Of a stretch of 64,000 nucleotides of DNA, positions 1-10,946 are shown in pieces. The DNA is taken from positions 62,001 to 126,000 of the forward strand of contig JAAPAO010000019.1 of assembly GCA_013115145.1 (NCBI GenBank). The letters run 5' to 3'. The stretch is from Perkinsus chesapeaki (lineage: Eukaryota > Perkinsozoa > Perkinsida > Perkinsidae). Position 1 is the first letter of the stretch. Each line of letters opens with the position of its first letter. The notes under the pieces are model-generated. The model was not told the origin of the DNA. It did no database searches and was given only the letters and a program-made list of their open reading frames with translations. The position numbers were made by a program, and so were the translations under genes.

Positions 1-1831
1 GTTCTTACTAGCCTGAAACTTAGGCCAGAGCTTAAGTTAGTAGACTGTGTTGAGGTTTACTAGCCGCTAGTGGTTATACTTCGTACGTTAGTAACGTAGT
101 TGAAGGTCTGGTTACGGCAGTTGTCTATAGAGTTAGGCATTGTGTTCACTAGTAACTATGGTGTTGACACGTAGCGGCAAGAGTTCCAATGAGGATATAG
201 ACTTACCGAATCGTATCATCTCGAGTGAGAGAATAACTAAGGTTAGGAAGCGTTCCTCGGGACGTATTCGTGCTAAGATATCGAGTCCTGTTCTGAGTGA
301 TCCCAGTCCTTTTCCCCTCTGCGGTTGTCTTCGCCAACTGGGAATTTGCTTCCGCCTATGATTCCAGATCACCGCATCGCGCAGAGAACCGCAATCCTGT
401 ACTCACCACTACTACGTGCTCTTATGTATGATAAGCCATAAAGACGATATGAGCGGCACATGTGGCAAACCACCGGGGGGTATTCAGAAGCTCTTGGAAA
501 TGAATAGTTACGACCCTCATTACGGGCCTACTCGGCTTCACCTCTCTCCCACTCACTGACCAAGTCTGACAGCTTGCTTATAACAGGCTGTGTTGAGGCT
601 CTGTTAACAGAGCCGTGAATCGTGCTCCAACATGCCGACGTTCCTTATCTCGTGATGTGAACTCAGGGATCCTAATTCCTGGTCGTCTGTATTTTGCTGA
701 TACTACTGCTTGCCTATCTACAGTATAACAGTTATATGGTATAGCCTATATTTTACATTAATTTGTTGCATGAATCGGTGTTGAGTAGGGCTGATGGGTT
801 GACTAGACATGTGATAAGGGAAGGGCCGGTATGCGGATCACGCTCTCATGAATCTCACTCACCATTTAATAAATGGCATTTATGGATTCATCCCGTGTAT
901 CTCTAATAATTTATTACTAGAGATTTTCGAATTTAGATCACGTACTCCAAATCATGGGTTTTTGAGGATGAGGGGCGTATGTGGTAGTGATTCAGGAATG
1001 AGAGCCACTGGTTCAACTCACTCCCTGACTAAACAAGTGAGTGTTCACGTAGTTGACCGAGTCGTTCAAGCGATCGTAGCATTCACAAGTTGTGACAACT
1101 ACTTTGGCCACCTGAGTTGGGGGCTCTTACTGCGGCCAGAGCAGCTAGCTGCCCTCATAGCGATTGTAGCCATTTGAGGGTAGCTCATTTGAGAACGCAC
1201 GCTAATTTTATGATCTATACTAAGAATTTCATAAACTATGAACTTCATAGTTTTGTCTCTTCGCCATGCTTGAGGTTACGTCATGACTGCTGTCTCACGA
1301 GAACAGACCACACATCCACGAGAGCAGGGCTTCGGCTAAGCCGAGTCGGCTTGCGCTTCAGCACGCTGCCCTTTTAACATCAAAACTCGTATTGTGTGTC
1401 TCCGTTACTATGTAATACGTAGTATTTATTTACACTAGTTCTTTACACGTAGCAAGAAGGGTGTTGATGAATATGGAAGTCCTCCAATCGCCGCTAGTAT
1501 GCTCTGCGGCTCAGACCTGTCCAGATTCGATATGCACCGAGAGCTGCCTTTCCTAGGGGGAATGAAAATCATTCCGAGGTCCAGTTTTCTCGGTTCAACC
1601 GTGTATTCGTGGAAGAGTGGAGTGTCTTCTTGTAGCCAGACGCGGTAACAGCGTCCTCAACGGCCACTGCGGCGTAACGTATGCTAGAACCGGGCTTATG
1701 TGTGCTGCGTTTTGGTACTATCAGGCAGCCACATGCCGGCTGTGTAATTGCACGCGTAGTGGAGTGGAAGAGGGTGTGCGTGCCGAGTTCAACAAGCGTG
1801 CTCTACAAGGCTGTTATACTTCCGCTCATTC
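1..1831. other. Stretch without a recognisable gene
   Basis: No open frame here looks coding: the longest frames (for example 848-1177 +) have no family resemblance, no hydrophobic or repeat pattern, and no neighbouring exon that would extend them through a short intron. It may hold the 5' flank of the small gene starting at 1832. I see nothing else in it. Confidence 0.5.
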
Positions 1832-2594
1832 ATGGTAAGCAACAGTATCTTCGGTGTTATCTTGGGTCTATTGAGTATACTCTACGTGGTTGTTGGTGAC
1901 ATTCAATTGGAGCGTTTCTTCGAGGATCCTCCAGGTTGTGCCTCCCAGAATCTTCCTACTTACCGTTGCTTTTACGCATCTAAGAACCCCTCCGGCTCTC
2001 CAAATATAACGCGTGGCACTGGAAGTTCTCTCTAATACTGGTAATTTGAGTGACAAATTGACCCTGGTCTATGAGGTTCTTTATGAGGATGGGCAGGTGA
2101 TTAACCGTACATCAAGTCTTTATGGGAGTGCCACTGTTAGCATTGATTTGAGGCCATTTGAAGAAGGAAGTGACGAGAAGTTCGAGTTCATACATCACAT
2201 CTCGATTGCCGAAGGCGAGGGAGGCCCCGACTTTGCTCCTCAATGGTGCAAAGTCAAGGGCGACGTCAAGACTACCTACAAATATGGTGATCAATCCTTC
2301 GTCTTCGATAGTAAATGCAACAATAATCACGAGTTTGGAACAAGTATCTACATATTGCAGCGAGAATTCGTTTTCCATGTCGAAGAAGAAAGGACGGAGT
2401 ACGCCTTCCAGGTGCAGCTCAACGTTAATCAGCCGACACATGATATACACCTCTGGGAAACAAGGTATGATTTTGATCCTTATATGCAATATAAGCACAA
2501 TTCCAGCCGTTCAGCAACCTTAATCGCCCAAGGTCCCTTCAGATTGAATGGCAAGTACTTTATATCGCAGGGTGGTGGATCCCGTTCGCTATGA
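1832..2594 (+). CDS. Secreted protein of unknown function, two exons
   Basis: I do not recognise the family. The ATG at 1832 opens a good signal peptide (hydrophobic core FGVILGLLSILYVVVG, cleavage near D23), followed by a cysteine-containing stretch. The first frame ends at 2035, and a second frame, open from 2010 to 2594, carries on as an acidic, aromatic-rich domain of about 185 residues with several N-x-S/T sites (INRTS, HNSSR) and cysteines, ending at TGA. Removing 1965-2025 as a 61-nt GT-AG intron puts the two frames in register, giving a protein of roughly 230 residues; the donor (C|GTTGCT) is weak, so a frameshift is the alternative. It is probably exported or lies in the secretory pathway. 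The product itself is unknown. Confidence 0.55.
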
Positions 2595-4048
2595 GTTCAG
2601 ATTTTCGAGGGTCCAGAGGTAGTGAACCTACGCCAGGTTGCCTGGCTATCGTAATCGGTCGGCAAGATCGTTAACTTTTTACCTTCTTAAAGAGGCAGCA
2701 GCAGACATTGATGTCTCATCTTGTCTTGCTGTGCTCCGAACCTTACTTGAACCAACTCTCACTTACAATTGTAGCTAAAGACCATGCAGGTACAGGTCAA
2801 TAATTTCCCTTATTCACTGGACAGTCAATCGCCATATTTGTTTTGGCTTAAGCAAAGGGTGTTGCGTGAGTCATGACAGCGATTTCTGCTAACCAGCAGC
2901 AGCCGGTTGTATTTGGGTAATTCACTTTTACTGCTTACATTTTACAGACAAGAGAGGAAATGAGTTGGAAAGTACGAGTGCTTGGAGTGACAGCCAGAGC
3001 CGGAGTCGGTCCCTCATATATCCCTAGTAGACCGCATGGCAAATATAGACAGCAAGCTACGAGAGAGCTCCTTCTGGCTCTGCTTTACAAGTGACAAGAT
3101 GGTTCAGCTATTAAAGAGGCATTTCGGTGCTTCCTTACGGCGGAGGATCGACTGTTTGTTATGAACTGTCTGTTCTTAACGGACGAGGTCATAGTCATAC
3201 CACGAGCCACAATGGACCTAAAGTGGGCAACCGCGTAGTGTGAATCCTTTCCCATCTCCGGCGACATTTTAGTTTTGCATCTCGGTCCCCTTGGGGTCCA
3301 AAGCGACTCTTTGAAAGAGGTTGCTGCGAAGAAGGCGGAAGTTCTAGGCTCGCTCGGTTGTTTAGGTACCCCCTTGCGATGGACTCCTTCTGCATGGAAG
3401 ACAGCGCAGTTGATTGCATGGGTGTGAAGGGTTTCAATCTTACTATCTTGGTAGTACATGCTCTGTAGATGTGCTTAAACGTAAGATGTGCGGAAACTGA
3501 GTTTGAGTTCAAATCTCAACAACTAGTCTGGTACTGGTCCGCATTAGGAAATGTAGCACTGTAATCGCGGAACAAGATAGTGGCGGAGAGTTCTATTCGC
3601 GCCACTTATTCAAAGTAGTATCGCGGTGTTTCTGCTTGATTTGTATATCAGGATGGTCTTAACTCTGTCAGCAAGTCCAATATAATTTTTATTAAATCTC
3701 CAGATTTCTCGCTAGGGGGTCGAGGAAGATTCTCTAGGCTAAAAGTTCTATCGATGTACTCCTCGGGTTCGATCTACAAGGAAGTAGGAGAACAACAAGG
3801 GAGAATACCGAATCAGTATTTGAACTTTGGTATGGACTGGCTAAGAGGGGTCATATTGTACTGTACATCCGCCGCAGAGTTAATGGTTTATCTTGAACGC
3901 AACTCCTCAATAACAGTACACACTGGAGTTGAAAACTCTCCACTAGTGGTCCACTAGTAGTAGATCATGCAGCGGAGATGATATCATATTCAGAGGGCTA
4001 TTGAAGAACGCCCAACCGAAATGACCGGGCAAATCCTGCTCAATAGAA
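2595..4048. other. Stretch without a recognisable gene
   Basis: About 1.45 kb between the secreted-protein gene and the mpaB-type pair. Only short, unrelated frames occur. A plus-strand stretch at 3240-3425 has a coding-like composition, but it is bounded by stops and I could not link it to a family or to spliced neighbours. Nothing else is seen. Confidence 0.45.
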
Positions 4049-5398
4049 TCAAACAGCCGATATAAGCAAATAGTACACCGAGCCGGTAAGAGCCACGAGA
4101 GTAGATATACACATGGCTATATCAGAGAAGAAGAAAATCAGAAATGCGGTCCTTGCTGAGAGAGGCGAGCGAGATTCAAATATCTCATCAGTGGAAGTAA
4201 GAATCAGCTTGTGGAAATTACGTCGCCACTTTTCATGAGCTGCCAGACGCCTCTCTTCATCGGGTTCAGTAGATATTCTACCGAGCCCACGAAAGAGCAA
4301 GATGAAAATAGGCATCAGAAGATTTTGCACCAGTGCTGATCTGATAGCCATTAGACGGTCAGCCACCTGGCTGAAAATACTGGGGTTGGCTGCATTATCG
4401 ATGCCGAAGTTACGTGCTCGTTCGATATACTTAGGCCCACCATGATCGATAACTGTTTCACCAAAACCTTTCATAATCATCATCTCGATGCGATAGACCT
4501 TGATCGGTGCCGAGAGGGGATGCCTGAAGCCCGACTTGGTCTCGGGGACAGCCAGGAGCGCTTGTGTCAGAATTGGTCCCAGGCCCATGAGATGATAACC
4601 GAAGGAGTTAAGAAGCACGTTGAAGAGTTGATAGCCTGAGCCAGAGGAGGGGCCCTTGCTATGGTTGTAGGAGTCCAGGGACAGCATGAGGTAGAGATCA
4701 GCCACGAGCTCGGAACACTCTTCGACGGAGTTGCACGGATTGAACTCATCTTCAAGGCCGAGTAGATAACCGATAAAGCGGCAGAGATGGATGTAGGCTT
4801 GTATATCATATGGCGTGAGATTTCTACATCTAAGGTCGTTCTTCACAATGTCTACTGCCATACCAGAAAAGGCTAGAAGAGCCAGCGCCATATCGAACTG
4901 GGAGACCGGCACTCCAACGTCGCATCGCCCAAGTTTATTTATATGATTCCTGGCGACATTGTGCATGACTCTAACACGTCGGAGGCTCTTTCGAGCATCG
5001 GAGTTGGGATCGAACAGATCGGAGGCTGGCGTCATCCATTGGGCGACATGACCAACAGTGTCCTTGTATCGACGACAAGTCGTGAGGAGATCATTAGCGT
5101 AACCATTGGGGCTGTGGATGAGCACATCAGCAAATCTTGATATACGCGCACCGTTGACCAGATTAATGAGCATGGCGTAAAGGAATGCCGGCGGACGCAT
5201 CCCGAAGACTTCCTGACCGTGAAGAATGAGTGTCTTATCTAACCATTTAGGTAGACTGTCATCAACCATGGAGGTACGGCCAACCTTCGTGGAACCCTTA
5301 TCGGGTACCGTGTGCCCTTCCATAATTCGCTTCAACGCTGGGCACATCCCTTCAGGCAGACGAGGAAGAGCGTAATCGGAGCAGGGGCAGTAGGCCAT
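4049..5398 (-). CDS. mpaB/rubber-oxygenase-type (DUF2236) membrane protein, copy B
   Basis: Member of the ER-bound oxygenase mpaB/mpaB'/rubber oxygenase catalytic family (PF09995, DUF2236). These are haem-type oxygenases that cleave isoprenoid side chains or polyisoprene; the substrate here is unknown. The protein has 449 residues in a single open frame. Family hallmarks, in order: a charged helix KSLRRVRVMHNVARNH, then VGVPVSQFDMALALLAFSG (the P-x-x-Q...LL-x-F-S motif), then HLCRFIGYLLGLEDEF, and a C-terminal transmembrane segment near the end (FLIFFFSDIAMCISTLVALT). I start it at the ATG at 5398 because copy A starts at the same point in an alignment (YALPxxPxxxC follows in both). The frame is open about 19 codons further upstream, which matters for the fusion idea. 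Copy A lies immediately upstream on the same strand. The family call is firm; the substrate is not known. Confidence 0.82.
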   Translation of the reverse strand: MAYCPCSDYALPRLPEGMCPALKRIMEGHTVPDKGSTKVGRTSMVDDSLPKWLDKTLILHGQEVFGMRPPAFLYAMLINLVNGARISRFADVLIHSPNGYANDLLTTCRRYKDTVGHVAQWMTPASDLFDPNSDARKSLRRVRVMHNVARNHINKLGRCDVGVPVSQFDMALALLAFSGMAVDIVKNDLRCRNLTPYDIQAYIHLCRFIGYLLGLEDEFNPCNSVEECSELVADLYLMLSLDSYNHSKGPSSGSGYQLFNVLLNSFGYHLMGLGPILTQALLAVPETKSGFRHPLSAPIKVYRIEMMIMKGFGETVIDHGGPKYIERARNFGIDNAANPSIFSQVADRLMAIRSALVQNLLMPIFILLFRGLGRISTEPDEERRLAAHEKWRRNFHKLILTSTDEIFESRSPLSARTAFLIFFFSDIAMCISTLVALTGSVYYLLISAV

Positions 5399-5412
5399 AC
5401 CAACACAGAGCT

Positions 5413-6864
5413 TCAGCAAAGTTCGCGAGCACGAGTCTGCCTCTGCAGAGTACACAGTGTGAAATTAACGCAACAGGTTTGCAAGCAGCTCAGGACACTC
5501 AGCAATGAGACTATAACCGACACTGAGAGGGCCGCCAAAGATAGTACTACGAAAAGGTCTAGGACGAAAAATACTTCGATCACTCTCATGGGGCTTGGCA
5601 ATGGTATATCGGGCAAAAAGCGGCTTCGGTTACACAAAACAAGATTATCAGAATTTTGCCGCCACAAGTCGTATGCCTTCAATCTAACGGGTTCGTCGTT
5701 ATTCAGGATCATCGGTGGCCCAGAGCCTATTAAGAACTTCAATAAAGGAAAGGTTAGGTACTCCACAATAAGGCCTTTACCGAGTAGAAACGTGTCAAGC
5801 ACGTCTACATACCAACTCGGCCGGCGAGCAGTGTCTTTGCCAAGTCGACGGAATCTATTCCGAAGAACATCTACACCGCCAGCTGTTACTCGGGAGAACA
5901 GGCCTGTTAGAAGATAGACCTCTAAATAGTGGGCACCAGATGGTATCATCTTAGGATGAGCAAAGGCGACCTTTGTGCAACCAATGCAGGGGATACCACG
6001 GGTGACTATAGCGCCCATACCCAAGCCGTAGGTGCTAAAGGCAGTGAGAACAACATTATAGAGGACCTCTCCGGATCCACCAGAGTCGTGATTGACGTAT
6101 GCATCAAGATTAAGAACAAGGTACAAATCAGCAAGGCAGTCGGAACACCTCTTCACGGAACTACAAGGATTGTAGTCGTCTGCGATACCAAGAAGCCAAC
6201 CTATGTATCGCCGAAGATGAATGTAAGCATCGATCTCATCATCAGAAAGATCATCACAGCCCACATCATTTCGGATGTAATATACCGCCATACCAGAGAA
6301 GGCCAGGAGAACTATGGCCAGATCCTACTGTGAGACGGGAATACCCACGTAACACCTGCCGATGTCTTCCACTCGCCGTCTAGCTACCAGGTGCATCGCT
6401 CTCACTTGGAGAAGACTTTTACGGGCAGTCGAGCCAGGGTCGAACAAATCATTTTCCGGCAAGCACCATGACGTTATATGAGCAGCGGTGTCTCGGAATC
6501 TTCGGCAAGTTTGCCGTGAGGATTTACAGTAGGCGTCTGGACTGTACAGGAGTACATCAGCAGACCCCAACATAAGTGAGACCATCGTGGCCAAAAGTAA
6601 CGCGCGTCCTCTCTCATTGAAGACGTTCTGGCCTCGCCGGACGCCATCCGGGTTGACCCACGAAGGCAGATCATCAGGCTTCGTTATTTTTGGGGAGACA
6701 ACGCCTCTGGCAACCTTGGCAAGAGTGACAGTATCTAGATCTCTAAGGGAGAATCCACCGTCATCGGGAATGTCGTGAGCCTTGGCCAAATCTCTTATTG
6801 CCTGGCAGCGTTCCGGTGGCATAAAGGGTAGGGCATAGTTGCTGCCATAGAAAGGACATGTCAT
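5413..6864 (-). pseudogene. mpaB/rubber-oxygenase-type protein, copy A, interrupted by an in-frame TAG
   Basis: Paralogue of the downstream gene and in the same family (PF09995): RAMHLVARRR, YVGIPVSQ, HLRRYIGWLLGIADDY, and a C-terminal TM segment (VFFVLDLFVVLSLAALSVSV). The frame from ATG 6864 to 5413 is 484 codons with a single interruption. At 6327-6325 a TAG stands where copy B has TTC (PVSQ-stop-D against PVSQFD), in the middle of the most conserved motif of the family. Frame and similarity are intact on both sides. A recent nonsense mutation, a sequencing error, or stop readthrough would all fit. The end of this copy runs almost into copy B: a possible 56-nt GT-AG intron (5507 down to 5452) would join both copies in frame as one two-domain protein, or its AG could serve as a trans-splice acceptor for copy B. 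Confidence 0.7.
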
Positions 6865-7015
6865 GGCAAAGCTTCTGAGAGGACCGTTTTCTTTCGTCAG
6901 GCTCTCGAATGGAAGATTTCCAGGAGCTTTTCTGGACGCGTAACTTCTTTGGGGAGATCATCCGTCCGTATCTCTGGCAATTCCAGCTAGAGATAGAAGA
7001 CTGCAATATTTCAGA

Positions 7016-7045
7016 AGTAACCGGATATCGAATAATCCGGTTACT
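7016..7045. repeat. 11-bp perfect inverted repeat with 8-nt loop
   Basis: The arms AGTAACCGGAT and ATCCGGTTACT flank ATCGAATA. It lies in the gap between copy A of the mpaB-type pair and the dynein gene. It could be a small hairpin or a regulatory palindrome. Confidence 0.6.
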
Positions 7046-7415
7046 CTCGAATATATACTGTAGTATCGGCTTAACAGCTCCCTATGATTGATGAAACGCA
7101 AGGTGTTATCAGCCAGACACAATGACTAGTATGTCACAGCATGTCACGGGTAGAGCGTCACTTCTCCAGACCCTTGAGAAAGGTCTCCAAGTGCTGGCCT
7201 TGATGTCTTAAAAAGTCAATCTGACATAGATCATTAAAATCCTTTTAAAAATAGCTTGGTCAAAATCGTCTCAACAATGGAACTTTTCATAGAACATTGA
7301 CATTCATAAAAATTTTCCTTGGATTCAACTGCTATTTCTTGATGATATGTTTTATTAATACGATAGAAATGATTGTGATACGAGAAGTAAGTTCTCTGCA
7401 TCCCTAACTCTTGCA

Positions 7416-8489
7416 TTAACAAGTTATTCTCTATACCAATTAGAAGCAACCGTCGGTAGTAACCAACAGCAGCAGCCCACCTCTTCTTTTCGTTTCCTTT
7501 CCTCTATGTTATTCCTTTCAGTCTCTCTCCTCTCGATAGCTTCGAATCTTCGCTCCAGCTCGCTAAGCTTAGCCTTAAGTGTTCGCTTTTTCTCTCGGAG
7601 CTCGTTCAACTGAGAGGATCTGGGGCGACTTCCTCCCCCTAGAAAAATCTTGCCTTTTCCTCAGCTTCGGCCTTGCCCTCCTCGGCTTGGAGCTGTTTGC
7701 GGGTGCCGAACACGACAGACGAATGGTATCTGATGAGGAGCATCAAAGCCTTGGAAAGAAGAAGAGGTCCGACAAAGTCTGATAGGCGGCGATGGTCATC
7801 CTTATCTCATTGCGAATGCGCAATAGCAATAAGCCTCTCTCGGGGCAATCTAAGGTCACCTGCCTTATCAACTCATCTGAACGAAGAACAGTTATTCAAC
7901 AACTTTAGCTGCTTAAGTGGCGTACCAAAGCATTGGCCGTAGAGCTCCTCCCTCACGGGGCATATGCCGGTCTCGCGAGCTTGCCTTTCCATCAGGCGCT
8001 CATCTAAGGCTTCTTGCAGCTGGATGACGTCCAGCCTGGTCGCCGGTTGATTGTTGACGTGCTAAAAGGAAGCATTGCTGCTCGTGCGACCAAGAAGCGT
8101 ACTTGAATTATATGTCGACCGCGATCCGCCCATTCACGAGGGGGCAGAAGGATATGAAGGACCTAGAGAGCGGGACTAGCTGTACGCATGCGCACGGATG
8201 AGCCAACGTCTTCAGTAGTTGGTTTGCTGTCCATAGGTGGTAACTCGGCCTTCTCGGTCAACTGTGCTGCGATCGCCTCCGCGATGGCCCTATCAGGGTC
8301 AGTTCCCTCAATGCCGAGGAAGTCCAACTGAATCATCAGGAATGAGATACTTCTCTGTCGTGTAACATAAGTCACCTCATCCTCTTCGGGATTCACTGGG
8401 GGCTCCGGAGCTTCCCCTACATCCTGTGGTGGATCGTAGCGCACTAGCGACTCTCTAGGACATTCTCTAGGAAGGACCGCAGTTGCCAT
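7416..8489 (-). CDS. Axonemal dynein light intermediate chain (p28/DNALI1 type)
   Basis: Inner-arm dynein light chain of the p28 family (Pfam Ax_dynein_light), which binds dynein heavy chains in the flagellar axoneme. Exons (minus): 8489-8208, 8162-8103, 8061-7926, 7876-7774, 7729-7654, 7609-7481, separated by introns of 45, 41, 49, 44 and 44 nt; each splice restores family sequence. Motifs in order: SLVRYDPP near the start, LLPPREWADRG, LDVIQLQEALDERL, the diagnostic ERQARETGICPVREELY, FDELIRQVTLDCPERGLLLL, RNEIRMTIAAYQTL, and a coiled coil (LSELERRFEAIERRETERN). The fifth intron is GC-AG (AAG|GCAAGA). After EERKRKEE the usual last ~18 residues of the family are not found: reading on gives VGCCCW and a stop, and splicing 7480-7431 gives a stop at 7416. 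It indicates a flagellated (zoospore) stage. Confidence 0.93.
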
Positions 8490-10370
8490 GATAACTGGAT
8501 TCGGAGTTTACTGCGAAATGAACAGTCGCCCAGAGAATAATATCGAACCTCAACTGGAGCGTTGAGGAGGTTTGATGCAAGTCTAAGTGATAATGTACCC
8601 TTGTTACAGGACTGAGAGCTCTCAAAGGGACATGCTCCCTTCGGTCCCCCTTTTTGCTCAAGACCTTCCCTAGCAAGAATTTCTATCATATCTCCAAACT
8701 AGGAAGTTCCTAGTAGGAACAGTTCTTGAACACTCAGAACCAAGTTTTCTGAGGTCCGGTGAACGCCCGACTTTTTTTGGCGAAAATCCCGCCGGGCAAG
8801 AGAAAGAATACAGCTGTTGCTCATATATTAATTTAATAACTCAAAACAAGAAGGAGATGAAGATGGCAAGCCCTCAGGGCTCCGCTCCGTTTGATGACAG
8901 TAGCTCATTCGAGGCGATGTATAATTATACCCAGTAGAGTTCACCAGCGCCGACTTAGAGCCGGTCGCCGATTGCAGTGGTCTCGGTTGCTCGTGTACAG
9001 CAAGCAAGAGGAAAATGATGCTACGCATCGAATGCGTCACAATCACAGTCAACTGTGTAATTTTTACAGTTGTAAACGATAAGATACAATAAGTTGCCAA
9101 GTCAACTTTAATAAGTGTCCGATAGTGGAGGTATACAAAATAACATAACGAGAGGATTGCAAGGGATGCCAAAGCCTTCCAAGTGTCATTTTGAACCACC
9201 ATTAGACTGGAGTATATCAACTTGATCGAGGGCAATAGTCAATGCCTGCGCGAAGCACGGTGACGACCTTGGCCGGGCTTGCGTACCTTCGACAGTAATA
9301 AGCGAAGCGATGCTGAGCGAGACACCTACGTTTAATTCCATATAAGCCTGACCTTCGACCAGCTCCTCATCGGGATCGTCTGAAACGATATGATGTTATT
9401 TACGGACACTACAAGCCATACATCCCATATATGATATATGGGATGGTCGGATAATGGGGATGATCTATAGATGGGATACATGCGTGTGGTCGCCTTTTGG
9501 GTGAGGAAAGGAAATTTCGGGGAAGGTTGGCAGAACTTTAGTCGACCTTTGTATGTTCCAGCCAGGACAATACCGACGAGGAATTTTCCTACTCAACGAC
9601 AGACTAGCATCAGTCCCGTGAGTAGAACTTGAAGCGCGCAACACTTAGGAAAAACGAAAAAACGTGCTCGGTTCATATCTTCAAAAAAGCACACGGAGAT
9701 AACAGTGCTATTATAGCACATAGATGCCCAAGCAAAACAGTTGATCGATCATTTGCCATGTTCTCATCAGTAATAATCAAATCAAAATAATGAGTCACAA
9801 CCGATGAGGTTATCAACTCAATGTCAGCCAACATCTCGCAATTAGCGAGATAGACCTGACAAGGCTGTTGCGGCAGGTGTAACACGTCATCTGACGCAGC
9901 CATGAACCACTGCGGTTAAGCACCACCACGCCTGCCAGGCGTCGCCTGGCACAGCCATAATTCCTCCGCCGTGCAGCCAATCGACTGGGTTACTAGTTGC
10001 TCCCACATACTTTAAAATTCCTCTCCGCACTAAACCCCCCCTCCAACTTTCTGAAAATCCCCTCCTTCTGCGACCCTTAGACCCATATTTGAATAGTATG
10101 AAATGTATGGCGCCCTTGCTGCGACCGACCATGACAATACTGAGTAATCCACGTTCCAGTCTAACCAATTGACACCTTATAGTAACATGTTGATGAGCGG
10201 CCGGTCAACTCCACTGCCCGAGTCTCACGAGCCTCAACACCGAGAAAACCCAAGAAACAAGTTCACAGGTGGACCATAGGTATCGCCACGTGAGACTATC
10301 CCTACGGTTCTGACCCGCCCACGTCAGAAGCCCCGTGCCTATATGGGGCGCCCGTCCTCGACATTTTCTG
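8490..10370. other. Long stretch with no firm gene
   Basis: 5' flank of the dynein gene and beyond. It contains a region at 8770-8795 reading TTTGGCGAAAATCCCGCC, which resembles two head-to-head E2F-type sites 300 nt upstream of the dynein start (speculative), and a palindrome at 9421-9445. A minus frame at 9903-9673 (76 codons) and one at 10168-9887 have no recognisable features. I do not call them genes. Confidence 0.4.
9421..9445. repeat. 25-bp near-perfect palindrome
   Basis: CATCCCATATAT, one central base, then ATATATGGGATG: 12-bp arms with no loop. It is intergenic and could extrude as a cruciform or bind a dimeric protein. Confidence 0.65.
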
Positions 10371-10946
10371 TTACTTCCTGCGCACCCGAGAGGGTTTGCC
10401 GGACTTAACATTCCATGCATGTACTCTAGCACAATGGTTCTGCAGACTTTTATACACACTGTATTGCTTGTTTTTACTCAAGCAATTGGAAAAAGGACAT
10501 CTAAAGGGACCAATACCCTGAGGTACTGTTAGCAACCTGGAATCACCAACTAAGGGGCTTTTTGGGATAGATGTCCCCACACGATCTCGACTCACAGAGC
10601 TATTTACTAGTTCTACGCTGGGTCTTTCGATGGGGTCAGCGTCAGGGACTTCTGACCTACTACTGACAATGTCAGTAGCACCTGCCGTGCTGATTGAGTC
10701 GAGGGGCTCGATGCCATGCCCGCTAGCGGATGTTTCCGTATTCGGTGAAAGACTCGGAAAGTCGGGGTGACACTTGTGAAGGTGTCTCCTCAACCAACCT
10801 ACTGTCTTATACCTTCTCCTACATCCTGAGACGGGACAGAGATGAGGATTTGAGTCCTCATCATCCGCGTTGTCTCCTGGGGCGGGTCTAAGCGGGATCA
10901 CTATTCCAAAAACAGCAGCCACAACTAACTGTGATAGTAATCCCAA
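10371..10946 (-). CDS. C2H2 zinc-finger ORF, unassigned
   Basis: Open frame of 191 codons with two C2H2-type fingers: CPVSGC-(12)-H-x4-H around residues 37-60 (CRRRYKTVGWLRRHLHKCH), and CPFSNC-(15)-H-x4-H near residues 150-175. They are separated by a Ser/Pro-rich low-complexity linker, and the end is basic (KSGKPSRVRRK). The local base composition is more GC-rich than the flanks, and no splice partners were evident. Paired C2H2 fingers of this kind occur both in DNA/RNA-binding host proteins and at the N-terminus of R2-like non-LTR retrotransposons, so a degraded element fragment is possible. I see no reverse transcriptase downstream. The function is not known. Confidence 0.5.
   Translation of the reverse strand: MGLLSQLVVAAVFGIVIPLRPAPGDNADDEDSNPHLCPVSGCRRRYKTVGWLRRHLHKCHPDFPSLSPNTETSASGHGIEPLDSISTAGATDIVSSRSEVPDADPIERPSVELVNSSVSRDRVGTSIPKSPLVGDSRLLTVPQGIGPFRCPFSNCLSKNKQYSVYKSLQNHCARVHAWNVKSGKPSRVRRK

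Noticed and set aside
3085-3512. Possible retroelement-like coding stretch on either strand
   Set aside because: One plus frame looks vaguely like an integrase-adjacent segment, but it has internal stops and no RT, RNase H or LTR nearby.
5312-6333. Plus-strand open frames opposite the mpaB-type pair
   Set aside because: They are antisense shadows; the minus strand carries family motifs and TM segments throughout.
7234-7449. Minus frame after the dynein gene as its C-terminal exon
   Set aside because: The splice that would reach it is out of phase and the sequence lacks the family tail.
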